Assembly (NCBI RefSeq): GCF_012489685.1
Contig: NC_080041.1
Span: forward strand, 27,517,780 to 27,581,779
Direction of reading: 5' to 3'
Origin: Lotus japonicus
Lineage: Eukaryota; Streptophyta; Magnoliopsida; Fabales; Fabaceae
DNA length: 64,000 nt
Position numbers and translations under genes: made by a program
Part shown: one piece after another, positions 22,261 to 33,479 of the stretch
Position numbering within the stretch: the first letter of the stretch is position 1
Layout of the letters: every line of letters begins with the position of its first letter
The notes under the pieces: model-generated
Database searches by the model: none
What the model was told of the DNA's origin: nothing
Seen by the model: the letters and a program-made list of their open reading frames with translations, nothing else

Positions 22261-23495
22261 CTTCGTTCCTGTGTTCCTACAATATAAAATGTCCATTATG
22301 GTTCCAGTCACACTAAATTTTATACACAGTTGCTGTTTAGAAACGAACAAAACGAAAGTACTGTATACCTGTGTTCGCGTGTACACGAATCGTCACCTAA
22401 CCGAACTTAGATGCCCACAAAATCGTTAGGGTTTGGACAATGTTTCCAGTGTTGACAAGGATGTTACAATTTCAAAATTGCAACAACAACTACAACAAGT
22501 AGGACTACATAAAGATTCCCCTCTCGTGATTCATTCAAAATCGAAGGAATTAAGCAAAGGGACCCTCTACAAATCGCCGTCCTCGCCGTCGGAGAAGGGA
22601 CATTTGCAATCTGAAAAACCCCCTTTTACGAACGAAGATATAATTTGGGCGACTATATTAAAGGATGAGTAAAGGGGTATTACTAGACTGAAGGACAGTA
22701 ATGGTATTTGCACCTTATTTTACAGATTTCTTTTTTAATTTTTAAACAAGATTCGCACTTGTAGCGTGCAAGACATTCGGTGAACATGCACCCTAGAAGC
22801 CACCCTACAATTTGCTAAATGCGGTTTGTAAACAGAGTGGTGACATTATGCGTGTGAGTGACACCGGTAGATTTTTCCAATAAGTATAGTTGAAGAGACT
22901 ATTACCAAACATAAAGTATGAGAGAGGGGAGCGTTTGGTCGCTGCTAGATGGCAGATTCCTCACTACCAAGTACAATCAGTTCCATGTGTAAGCTAGTCC
23001 CAACACAGAAGATTCCTGGGAATGTTCCCATGGATGACAAACTATTTTGGGTATGCACAAATAAAGAAGTCATTATATAACTAAAATAACTATATAAGTA
23101 AAGATACCTCACTTATATCCCTATTTTATTCCTTTCTTTCGCGGTCACAAGCAACACTTTTTTTGTTTTATCTGTTGTGGACTTGTGGTTATATAATTCC
23201 TTATAAACCAGGATCGTCAGCACCCAGTGCTCCAATCAACATTCATTCAGAATTGACAAAGGTCTACAACATTCTTTCCATACAAAATGTCACTGAAAGA
23301 CAAGTGGTCTAATCAATCTTAGTCATAACACTATGATTAGGCAGATATATAAAGATTAATTAAGCTGTTGCATAATTAAAAAATATGCAGGCTGTTACTC
23401 AATTATAAGGCTCTATGATATTATTCTTATTCCTAAACATTAACAATTAAATGAAAAAAAAATCTTAATATAATATAACTTCTTACTAATTTATA
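22261..23495. other. Right flank of the MULE block, no gene assigned
   Basis: A plus-strand frame 22433-22672 has no ATG at its start and no domain. Near 22876-22890 the minus strand reads GGAAAAATCTACCGGTGTCA, which resembles a MULE end, but no partner was found on the left. The rest is AT-rich. Confidence 0.35.
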
Positions 23496-23813
23496 CTCCC
23501 TCCGTTCCTAATCTTTTGTTGTTTTAACTTTTGATCTAAATTATAAAACTTTTGTTGTTTTACAAACCCAATACATTTTTTCCCAATTTATTTCATATAT
23601 ACAATCATTTAATACTATATCTCTCACCTACCCCCTCTTATTTTCACCAATCAAAATCATAACAAATTTCTTAACTAATAAGTATCATTCTCTCTCTTCA
23701 CTCTAACTCGATCAACATTAAATAGGAGTGTTTATGTCAACAAATATATCAATGATTGCACTCTTAAACAATGCGCATAACCTTAAACAACAAAAGATTA
23801 GGAACGGAGGGAG
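23496..23813. mobile_element. Stowaway-type MITE
   Basis: 318 bases bounded by CTCCCTCCGTTCCTAATCTT and its reverse complement, flanked by TA on both sides. This is the classic Tc1/mariner Stowaway end and target. No coding sequence. The ends are near-perfect, so the insertion looks young. Confidence 0.9.
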
Positions 23814-23815
23814 TA

Positions 23816-24113
23816 ACTAAGAAATAGTTAGCTACAGATAATATTCAATATGACATATATAGTTAATTAATTGGTTTAACTATGAATTGCTTATCAATTA
23901 GCTACAATATGAACTGCAAATGTTTGTAGCTATTTTACAGTTACTAGGTATTCCATCTTCACTATACTACGTACATTTCTTGTGATGTTGGGCAAATTTG
24001 TGACATTTATAGTACATGTAAGTTTATAAGTTAAGTTTGTTATACATGGCTTAAAACTTAAGAAGACTCTTTTCCCCCGTTTTATACATGAAAGTTTCAA
24101 GTGATTGATTAAG
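23816..24113. other. AT-rich spacer between two MITE-class elements
   Basis: Nothing recognised. Confidence 0.4.
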
Positions 24114-24905
24114 TCTCCAATCAGGGGCGGATCCAGGGGCGGATCCAGACCTTATATATCAGTGTGGCTAAACATAAAAGAAATTATAGACTAAAATATA
24201 TTAAAAAAGAGAAATATTATAGATAAAACCATGAGAGAAAGTTTCTCATGGAAATAGTTGAGTTTTCGGTCCAAGAAGGACTAAGCTTATAACAAAATAT
24301 AACAAAAGAAACAAAATGAAAATTAGGCATAAAACAGTACTGTAGAGAAACAGGAATAATAAAACATGGAAAATACAATAGGAAGACAACAATTTATACT
24401 ACACTACTAATAGAGGAGGCCAAAAAATTGGGGGTGCATGTGAAATCCGCAGCAGCACATAGCAGGTTACCAGTGGCGGAACTAGAAAAAATAATATGAG
24501 GGGGCATTTTAATCATAAATTAAATTTTTTAATTAGCAATATATATATATATACATGCACACAATATAATAATTAAACTAATTCATATACTTATTCAAAG
24601 TTTTATTTCTCGGGTTATTTTTAAATATAATTAATTTTATTTATTTATTTTCAAAAGTGTTTTTATTAAAAAGAAATTACTCTTAATTATTATTTTTTTG
24701 AGAGAAATTTAAATATTGATGTTATCCTCTAATTAAGACTATTAGCTTTCCTCTTGGAATAATAAAAAATATTCTAAGATCATTACATTTTCAACACTCA
24801 TTTTTATATGTAAAGGAAAAGAAATTATTATGATTGTTTTGATACTTGCACTAATTAATTAATAGTATATAAGTTACTAAGACATAATAAGTAAAATAAT
24901 AGAAT

Positions 24906-25074
24906 TTAATGGGTATACACTGTCAGTGTAAACTTTGTTTACACAGTCGCCCAATTGAATTCCGCCACATCAGCAAATATATTCTTGTTTTAATTAAAAT
25001 TTAAGATGAAAGATATTATTTCACTTATATGGCATGTTGTGATTGGTTGTCAGTGTAATGCATATCCATTAAAC
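24906..25074. mobile_element. Small nested MITE-like element
   Basis: TTTAATGGGTATACACTG at the left and a near reverse complement (GTAATGCATATCCATTAAA) at the right enclose about 170 bases within the hAT element. Its build (end, short palindromic part, CCACATCA-type centre) resembles the element at 60237-60399. Confidence 0.5.
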
Positions 25075-25127
25075 TCAAAATAATATACATGAAATCTTGC
25101 AAAATATAAACTAAAAAAAGAGGTCAC

Positions 25128-25193
25128 TGGGATTGAACCCAGGACACGCTGACAAAAATGGAATCGAAATTCCACTAGAGCAAGACCATTTCT
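25128..25193 (-). repeat. tRNA-derived sequence (pol III box B-like)
   Basis: On the minus strand, GGTTCAATCCCAGTGACC matches a tRNA T-arm (box B GGTTCAANNCC). Some 40 bases before it is GCTCTAGTGGAA, like a weak box A. No complete cloverleaf can be formed, so I do not call a tRNA gene. It may be a SINE relic or an element-internal tRNA mimic. Confidence 0.4.
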
Positions 25194-25409
25194 TTGACAT
25201 TATATTCACCATTGTATATACTCTTGTTAGTAAAACATAAAAACAGGTGTGGCCTGCCTTAGAGTGGGTCCGCCCTGTCTCCAATTGCTTAAGTTTTAGC
25301 TTTGGTTACTCCTAGAGAAATTTTGAATGATACTTTACTCAAGAACCAATTATTGATAATCAAGAACAGATTATTTTTGGGACAGTAGTAACTAGGATCA
25401 AGATCTTCT

Positions 25410-27440
25410 CACTAAAAGGAAAGCGGAACCAACGCTAATGATGCAAAAATTGATATTATAGCCCATTTAATGTTGGCTTAGCGTCGGCGTTAAGGTTGAC
25501 GGTAAAAGGCTTGAAACTAACATTTTATGTATGCATCTAGGCCTACGCTACAATTAAGTGTTAGTCAAGTCGACTTTAAGCTGATGCAACACACCAGTGA
25601 TCATGGCTGACACTAAATCATAAATATTTGCGTAGGTCGTATCAAACGTGAATATATTACAATTGTTAGTGTCGGCTAACTTTTTTATTATTTTCAAACA
25701 CAACATCACCAAATTCATGTTTGGATTCGTATTTATCAAATTCCAATTCTTGTTTGCTTTTCAATTGCTTATCGAGCTGAATAGTTTGATCATTGAAATG
25801 TAGTTCTTTCGCTTGATCAATTTGATTTTTCTATATTCTCTTCCCCCATTTTCCGTTTCTCATACGGGGAATGAGGACATAAAATAGGGAGCTCACAGTG
25901 ATAACCAACATGACTGAATGCAAAGCACACAATGATGATGCATGATACTTGTGGGAAAATCAAGAAGTTATATACACACACACTTCAATATAAAAACTAT
26001 TCAGCTTGAGAAGCAACTAAAAAGCAAACAAAAGATGAAATATGATAATTGTCAACCCCGACATAAATTTAGCGATGTTATTGTGAAAATAATTCTAAAA
26101 TATCTATAAAAATCAGAAGACATTTTAAAAAATTAACAACAATAACAGTCATAATATTTTATTAGTAAATTTAATTATCTTATTACAATTATTCTTTTCT
26201 TCCATCACATGATCCAATACGCTCATCTATTTTTACAATTTTTACTTTAAGCTTATTGCTTATAAAAAAAAATTAAGCTTATGAAATTTTTTTCGATAAT
26301 CCGTTTCCCAAGAGGAGAAACAATTTCTTCTGCTCGTTTTGATCCTTGTTTGTCTCTTGCCACTCCCCCGACAATAGTTACTTTTTAGGGTCGTCCATGA
26401 CTCCAATTAATCCAAGGTATTTATTCTTAGTTTCTTTCATGAGATCTAAGCTACTAGCAACCAAAGTGTAAAATAGAGATTGATCATACCCCATTATCTA
26501 ACTTTTTATTGATAGCCACAACATAGTCAAATAAAACTCATATAATCTCTTAAGCAAAATAAAAGTCACAAATGAAATGAACATACCATCTAAGTTTGTA
26601 GGGAGTATTGCAGGACTGAAAGTGGTGGAAGTGGCATGACACCAAAAGTAAGGAGGCGGCAAGACAGTGGGATCAGGTTGTTGAGCAAGGACAAAGGTAG
26701 ATCTGGTGGTGTCGCTAGAGTGAGGAGGAAGAGGTCCAAGCCAAGTGAGTAGGTGCAGGTGATGGTGAGGGTGGAAGAGGATAAGTAAGTCGAGGGAAAA
26801 GGTGAGGGCAATATCACCAGAGAGAAGAGGAAGAGGACGAGAGAGGGGATAAGGGTGGTGGACGAGGAAGAAGAGGTCGTGGGTGAAGGTGAGGGCGACA
26901 TCATGAAAGGGAGGATGAAAAGGTTGAGGGAGAGGGTGGCAAAGGATGAGGCATGAGGGAAAGGGAGAAGGTGACGAAGGAGGAGGTTAAGTACGAGGTG
27001 GGGGTCAGAGAGGTCTTGCTAGAGCGAGGAGGAAGAGGCTGACGGTGAGGGCAGCAATGGGAGAAAATGCATTAAGAGTTTGAGGAATGAGGGAAGGAAT
27101 GGGATTATAAGGAAGATGTGGCTGAGATATCAATGAAAATTACTGTAAACCTCGGGCTCTATAAAATGGGTCGTACCTTGTCACATAACGTTGTCACAAT
27201 CGATGCTAAGTTGACCAGTGAATGTAGCTTCAGCCCCGCACCATCGCTAATTGTCTGAGGGTGGAGTTACGTTGGTCGGTAGCTTTAGCGCCATCTATCA
27301 CGCCGATGCTGAAATTTAGTGTTTTTTTTTTTACGATTTGCAATGGCTTTGTGTTGGTTGAGCAGGCACTAACGAGTCATAACTAGAGCCGGTGTTGAGG
27401 CTGACACTAATTTTGTACGTTAAAAAAAAATCGTGTAGTG
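25410..27440. mobile_element. CACTA-type element, non-autonomous
   Basis: The left end reads CACTAAAAGG and the right end TCGTGTAGTG (reverse complement CACTACACGA). Both subterminal regions carry repeats related to TTAGCGTCGGCGTTAAGG, the usual CACTA organisation. The flanking trinucleotides are TCT and TTT, not identical, so the duplication is unproven. A purine-rich stretch at 26600-27100 gives only low-complexity frames. Confidence 0.55.
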
Positions 27441-28369
27441 TTTGTCCCCAACATCAATGATGTCTCATTTTCTATTCTATAAACAAAATTCCTCAATTTT
27501 ATATCTAAAACACCTTTTTTAAAGCAAGTGTTTTCATTAAAATTGATACTTGAGAAACATCCCTTCTCAATGGAAAAGCCCAATAAAACATACTATCTAT
27601 ATACTTTATAAAAGAAAATCGTTATCCACTATTTTATAACAGATGTCACTCTAAGAATTACTCTCCTCAAACTCATCTCTCTGGCTGACAAGTGTCACTG
27701 CCAGACAGCATTTCACACATTTAATTCACACATTAATACACTCATTTAATAATTTCCGGCGCAAACAATAAAAGATGGAATAAATTCCAGCGCAAACAAA
27801 TTCAGGAAATTAAAACGTCAGATTGGAAAATTGCGCTGGAACATGGAAAATTAGTATTAAATACTTGATTTCACTAAAGTTACGTTACTATTGTTTTGCC
27901 AATCAGGATTCCACGTTTTGAAATGAAACCAAGTGAGATCAATCTGGAATTGGTTAAGAATCAGATTGGAAAATTGCGCTGGAACATGGAAAATTAGTAT
28001 TAAATGCTTGACTTTAATAAAATTACGTTACTATTGTTTTGCTGCTTGACATTTTTTCAATCATAATTTCATAATTCCATTCGGCTCATTCAATTAATTT
28101 TGTTTGTTTGTCCCCCATTAAATGAAGAATTTATAAATAAAGTTAATAACGTAATGTTTGAAATTTTGTTTGGTTAAATTAAAATATACAGGGATCCGGA
28201 AACCAGAATAACGTAATATTTTAAGTTAATATACACAACCTCAATATAATATACAAGGTTTATTATATTACGGTTCAAGGTTTATTTTAATAGTATTCAA
28301 GGTTTTTTATATTGAAGGTTTATTAATAAATCACGGTTTATAATTACAGTTGCTTCTTTTATGATTATA
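27441..28369. other. AT-rich DNA with tandem duplication
   Basis: A block beginning CAGATTGGAAAATTGCGCTG at about 27822 recurs about 136 bases later (27958). The two copies are near-identical for about 90 bases. At 27596, TCTATATACTTTATAAAAG preceded by A looks like a Helitron 5' end, but no matching plus-strand hairpin/CTAGT end was found. Confidence 0.4.
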
Positions 28370-29650
28370 CTAGATATAAAACTCGTGCGTTGCACGGGTG
28401 TTTTTACAATTTTATCAACATTATATAAAATTTATTATAGTTTAAATAAAAATATTATGTATATATTAAATATTTTTTACTTATAAATTATAATAAAATA
28501 AAAATAATTTTGTTAAAACATTTCATTATGAGTATTAGAGTTTTCTTTGTTTAAATAATGAATACTATTCAAATTTAATAATTTGCATTGAAATAATTTT
28601 AAAAATTTAAATATGTATTTATTTTAAACATACAATAAATTATAAAGTGCATTTCAAATATTTTAAATCAATTAATAAGTTTTAATATCACCAAATAAAT
28701 TATATCAACATTTTCTTATACTTTTTATCAACAATTAATTAACTTTAACTTTGATAATTACAATAAATTTTAATTTTAATATTCTAAAATATTATTTAGT
28801 AAATTAATTATTTTTTAATTTTAGCCTTAATTATATTTTTCTGTTATACTTAAGTTGATCTTTTTTACTAATATATAATAGATCAAAATTTATAATTCAA
28901 GAAATTTCTGAAAAAAATACACACACGTCATACGTTTTTGACATCCACGTCATACTTAATAATGTTAATTTTTTAAATATTTTTATAAATGATTTATTAG
29001 TAAATTATTGCGGCACTTTTTTATTTTAAAACTATTTGCTAATTTTTTATTAATAAAATTAATTAATTTTAAATATAAATAATGTTTCCATATAAAAATA
29101 TTATTTAATAAAAATTTATTCTAAATATCATTTTGTGTATACTCTATACACTTTTTAATGTATATAAAAAGATTATTCTAAAAGACTTAAATAATTATAA
29201 TATATTAGTTTTTTATGTATGTAAAATTATTTTATAAAAGCATTTAATCATTGACTATTTCTGATATTTCATATATTTATTTTATATAAAATATATTACT
29301 CTATATGAATTTAATTTTTTTCTCAACTTGAGGTCAATAATTAATATTTTAACTACATATGTTTAAATTTTTTTATCACATTATATTTAGCTTTTACTTA
29401 AATGTATATGAAATTTTATAATTAATATATAAATAATATAAAAATGAAGATAAATAAGTTTATAAATATATTATTTAATGTCGGTAGTTGAATAGTTTTT
29501 GACATTACAATTTATTCAGTTTTAATTTTATTACTTAATATATTTATTGCAAATGAAATTCTTTATTTTTCATGTATTTTAATGTAGAGGTAGGAATGAC
29601 TTGATGTATTTAATGCAAAAAACTCAAGTCTCCTTTACATATAGTATAGA
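28370..29650 (-). mobile_element. Helitron, non-autonomous
   Basis: Read on the minus strand, it begins TCTATACTATATGTAAAGGA after an A. It ends with the hairpin CCCGTGCAACGCACGAG, a short T/A run and CTAG, then T. 5'-TC, a subterminal hairpin, a CTRR end and insertion between A and T are the Helitron rules. 1281 bases, very AT-rich, with no Rep/Hel coding capacity. Confidence 0.85.
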
Positions 29651-29774
29651 TGTTATTATTTTAGGTGGATTCAAATTTTTCATTCTACCTATGTTTACAA
29701 TTTTTCCCTACAATAAACGAGCCTCTGTTTTGAAATGCAAGATATATATTGAGTTTGGGTAATTTTATATACTT

Positions 29775-30440
29775 TTTTTTTTGAAAGATCAAAATATAAT
29801 ATATTGAGATAATAGATCCAAATACAGGTCAAGTATCCTAAAAAAGCCATGACTTTGGGAGAAACACACAGCCAACCGATACAACAACTAACATAAGATG
29901 CCCCAATAAAACAGAAACTGAAATAGAAAAGATGGGCAATCCTTAAGGACTGAAACTGAAATGAAAACAGAAGCAGTGTGTCTGCAAACCCTCAAGGAAT
30001 CTCACGCGCACCCTCCTCTAGCAACAGCCAAATTGGATCAGCATTTTCACAACCCTTGTTTGCTAGTGAGTCTGCCTCTGTGTTGCCTTCTCTGAAAGTA
30101 TGCCTAATTTCCAAGCAATTCACTTCAGTCATCAAAAGGTCAATTTTGTTTAACTCATTGATCAACTTCCAAGGTCTTTTGTCTCTTGAAACCACCCAAC
30201 CAATTGCTGTTGTAGAATCACTTTCTAGGATAATATTCCTGAATAGGAACTGCTGGCAAAACATGAGCCCGTGGAGAATTGCCTTCACTTCCGCTTCAAA
30301 AGCCCAGCCAAAGCCAATACCGATTGCAAAGTACCCCAAAAAAATCCTATTCGAGTCTCTAATCACTCCACCAACTCCACTGATTCCTGGGTTGCCTTTG
30401 GAAGCACCGTCAACATTGCATTTTAAAATCCCAGTCAATT
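29775..30440 (-). mobile_element. 5'-truncated LINE with poly(A) and target duplication
   Basis: A minus-strand poly(A) tract lies at the left edge, and TTTTATATACTT is present at 29763-29774 and 30441-30452. This is a 12-bp duplication typical of target-primed reverse transcription. Only the last 666 bases of the element were inserted. Confidence 0.85.
29992..30438 (-). pseudogene. LINE ORF2 C-terminus: RNase H domain
   Basis: An open frame of 148 residues with a plant-LINE type RNase H (RVT_3) domain: NVDGASKGNPG with the first catalytic Asp, EAEVKAILHGL with Glu, ESDSTTAIGWV with the second Asp, and EGNTEADSLANKG with the last Asp. All four acidic residues are visible. In an intact LINE this follows endonuclease and reverse transcriptase, both absent because the insertion was truncated just upstream of the domain. 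The apparent ATG is only the first one in the fragment, so no native start exists here. There are no stops in the remainder, so the insertion is fairly recent. The poly(A) and target duplication around it show how it arrived. Confidence 0.85.
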
Positions 30441-30529
30441 TTTTATATACTTAGAAACATTTTTTACTAGTCAATTTAAAAAGAAATTGAAGACACCGTA
30501 CAAAGATCAGGGAATGCACGTATTAAATT

Positions 30530-31180
30530 CAAAAGCCACGTATTTAAGGAAATTACTATTTGAATTAAATTTTTAATTTCCTTCAATTTCCTCACATAAA
30601 CAACTTAACTATAGTAATTTGTAGTCAACTCATAAAAGAAAAGTTGTCTTCGTTTTTCTTTTTAAAAAATCCATTTAAAACAAATAATTACATTTTAATG
30701 CAGGAAATATTTCGTTTTCCCACTCAATTATTGCTATATACGTATTTTATAAAAAAACTCATGTAAAATAATTAATTAGATTTTAATGTATTGATTATTT
30801 ATTTTAGGAAATTAATATTCGAATTTAATTCATTAATTCCTTCAATTTCCTTATATAAACTAATTAATGACGTAAATCAGTGCAAATATGTTTCAAAATA
30901 ATTCCCTTTTTTAAAATGAAGAAAAAACGTTTTATATAATATATTACTTATTAAATTCATTAGCTATCTATTTAAGGAAATTTATATTCGAAAGTAATTA
31001 TCTATTTCCTTCAAATTCCTTATATAACCCACTTAATGGTATATTCGTTTTAATATTTAAAAAACCCAATTTGAAATAATTTATTACATTCTAATGCAAT
31101 GACAATTTGTTTAAGGAAATTCTTTTTCGAATCTCATTGATTAATTCTAAACAGTTTAATTATAATCGTTGATTACTATC
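30530..31180. repeat. Degenerate AAGGAAATTA...CCTTCAATTTCCT repeats
   Basis: A module (TTTAAGGAAATTA, a TTCGAATTTAAT-like centre, then CCTTCAATTTCC and TATATAAAC) appears near 30533, 30803 and 30971, with a shorter copy near 31110. The first spacing is about 270 bases and the next about 168. It precedes the RPA-like gene and could be promoter or element-internal repeats. Confidence 0.5.
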
Positions 31181-31838
31181 ACTTAATTTAAATATGTATA
31201 TCATTGACAATTTTCAACATTTAATTCAAAAACATATTTTAAAAAATCATAATACAACGTTTAATACTAATTACTATTTAAAAAAGAGAAAACGTTGATT
31301 TCCTTATTTAACATAAACTTAATTGAATTGAATTAAAAGTATTTTACTACACATCAATCCTATGCCAAATTTCAAATAGTCATGCAATTAATTCTGAGGA
31401 AAAATTACGTTATTAACTTTATTTATAATTAATGGTTTCCAATTTTAAAGCAATAATTAAGGTGATTAATGATTCTAAAATAATAATTAGTCCAAGTAAG
31501 TTTTATTTCCCTAATTACAAAGTCATTAATTTTCAAAAAAGTCAAAATAGTTAAACATAATATGCGTGTGTTGTTACTTTATAAAGTTGTTTATATGTTT
31601 GTATAATCATTAAATAGAAAAACGGTTGTATGTACTATACACTTTGATCTTTTGGGTGCCAAATAAAACTATTTTTGAATTAAAAATACATATTCTATTT
31701 GGGAATGGAATATTCTTGACAACTTTAGTCATCATTAACCCTAATTTGAAATATATATACCCCCTTATGTTACATTCCTCCTCCATCATTCCATCCATTT
31801 TCCAGCACTTGATATATTTGAAATTAACCTGTCTTCTC

Positions 31839-32330
31839 ATGGCTTCAAGAATCGACGGTCTGGCCAAAATCGTTGCCTCCAAAGAGACCTGGACAATTGT
31901 TGCGAAAGTCAATCGTCTATGGCTAAGTCCGAGCTTATATGGCTCAAAGCTACCCAAAATCGATGCCTTCAAAGGTATATCACTTTTTTTTTTGAATCAC
32001 TCAGTTTAATGTAATTTTTGGATGGACATGGTTCTTCTTATGGATGACAAGGTATAACAATTATTTTCCTAACCACTAAATTCTAATTCTGTGTTGTTAT
32101 TATTGGACAATCTCTGATCTTCTTTACTTATCAAATTTCAGGGTGTTAATATTCACGCTTCAGTTAGGAAGACCCTTATTTGTCGATTCCAGTCTTTGCT
32201 AAGTGAAGGACGTGTATATCAGATCTCATTCTTTGGTGTTGGTGAAAGCGGTCGTGATTTCCGCCAACCTCCCATCCATTCAAGATCAACTTTGATATAA
32301 ATACTGCTATACGATTTGTTCCTAATTAAC
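31839..32330 (+). pseudogene. RPA1-like OB-fold gene fragment
   Basis: Exon 1 (from ATG 31839) encodes SKETWTIVAKVNRLW, a hallmark of the plant replication protein A 70-kDa N-terminal OB fold found in RPA1-like genes carried by Helitrons. A short exon near 32022-32051 (MDMVLLMDDK) follows. The exon from 32142 gives VNIHASVRKTLICRFQSLL and GRVYQISFFGVGES, then shifts frame near 32262: the continuation, with FKINFDINTAIR, is in another frame. One missing base explains the shift. Splice borders and a TATATATA box near 31750 look sound. It is a broken gene, probably from a Helitron rather than the cellular RPA1, since such short copies are typical of those elements. Confidence 0.65.
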
Positions 32331-32639
32331 AAGCCATGTTGTGGTTGTTGTGCAATATGTCAAGATAATGCATTTTAAAGGTATTTTTCTATTTTACTGT
32401 GTGAAATAATTATAATTTATCAACAACGTTTTCTAATTTTTCTCCTTATTTTGATACAGGTAAGACAAACCTCTAAAATGTTTATGGGCTACAAGGTTCT
32501 TTTTAATACTCTTATTTTTCTAACATTATTCGTATTCAGATCTAACTGATCTTAGATTCTTAGAGACAAATGAAATTTTGGAGTGGAATGATTGAAAAAA
32601 AGTAAATTCTCTTTTAGTGACTAGATTTTGATTTTCCCT
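32331..32639. other. AT-rich, nothing recognised
   Basis: The RPA-like reading frame is not visible beyond about 32330. Confidence 0.35.
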
Positions 32640-33115
32640 TACATAGTAATTATTGGGGTTTCTTTTACTTTTTTTAGAAAAATTTAAAAAATGGAATGAT
32701 CTCATAGATCAAGGAGTGAATATTTAATATTAGTTAATTCATTTATTATTTTTAAAATTGTAAAAAAAAAATTTGCGATTTGAGTTTGAAATTTAAAATA
32801 GGCACTAAATAATAGTAATTTGATCCAATTTTTCACTCGGATTTTAATTATTTTGCTTAGACACAAAATAAGGTTTTTTTTTTTTCACTTTAAATCATTT
32901 GTCAATTCATTCATAATAATTAATTGGATTTCTTTTACTTTTTTAAGAAATGAATATAATTTATTGAATCATCTCATCGATTAAGGAGTCAGAATTCAAT
33001 TTAAGTTAACGCATTACCTTTTTTAAAAATTGTAAAAAAAAAATTAAGATTTGAGTTTGAAATTTAAATTGAGCATTAAATAATAGTAATTGGTGCCAAA
33101 TTTTCAGTCAGATTT
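32640..33115. repeat. Imperfect tandem duplication, about 285-bp step
   Basis: The series GGTTTCTTTTACTTTTTT, CTCATAGATCAAGGAGT, GATTTGAGTTTGAAATTTAA and ACTAAATAATAGTAATT at 32657-32822 recurs in the same order at 32929-33092 with moderate divergence. Confidence 0.55.
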
Positions 33116-33479
33116 TAAAAGATTTTTCTTAAATGAGTACCATATGCTTATGTATAGATTACATGGTAAAAAACTTCAACGGGGAAAAATATTTTACATA
33201 AAAAATAATTCATGTAAAAAAACTAATAATTTTTAGGTGACTCTTCATTCCCCTCCATTATGGCTCATAATTCTTACCTTTTTTGCTAACTCTCGGGAAA
33301 AAATTTTCATCTAATTTAAATATATTTTTCATAATTTTTAAATATTTAAGATTCAATATATATGAAGTTTTTGTCAAATTTTGCAAGTTGTGTGATACTC
33401 ATTGTGGTTTTGTTTGGTTGAGTGCTCATTTTTTCATATATTAATTAATTAATATGTGCCTAAATAATGAGATCAATAT

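Larger units (their letters stand above)
10800..22460. mobile_element. Candidate gene-rich Mutator-like element (MULE)
   Basis: An intact FAR1-type MULE transposase on the minus strand converges with four plus-strand genes: RNase H1-N with a membrane segment, Ulp1-like, RNase H1-N/dsRBD-like, and Ulp1-like. MULEs carrying Ulp1-like genes are established in plants (Kaonashi-type in Arabidopsis and relatives). Common membership in one element is inferred from the tight packing and convergence. I could not identify terminal inverted repeats or a 9-bp duplication, so the limits are approximate and the genes could be neighbours rather than one unit. Confidence 0.5.
24122..25277. mobile_element. 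Non-autonomous hAT element with 8-bp target duplication
   Basis: Starts CAGGGGCGGATCCAG and ends GGGTCCGCCCTG, with TCTCCAAT at 24114-24121 and again at 25278-25285. This is the 8-bp duplication expected of hAT. The left end is itself duplicated (CAGGGGCGGATC twice in tandem). A second hAT-like start, CAGTGGCGGAACTAG, occurs at 24473, so another element or a related internal end is nested. No transposase. Confidence 0.85.

Noticed and set aside
22433..22672. Small gene divergent from the transposase
   Set aside because: It begins at TTG, has no domain, and probably lies in the element's terminal region.
25128..25193. Functional tRNA gene
   Set aside because: Box B is good, but there is no acceptor stem, anticodon arm or proper box A.
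26590..26904. Serine/threonine/proline-rich minus-strand protein
   Set aside because: It comes from the GA-rich strand asymmetry in the CACTA core and is low complexity.
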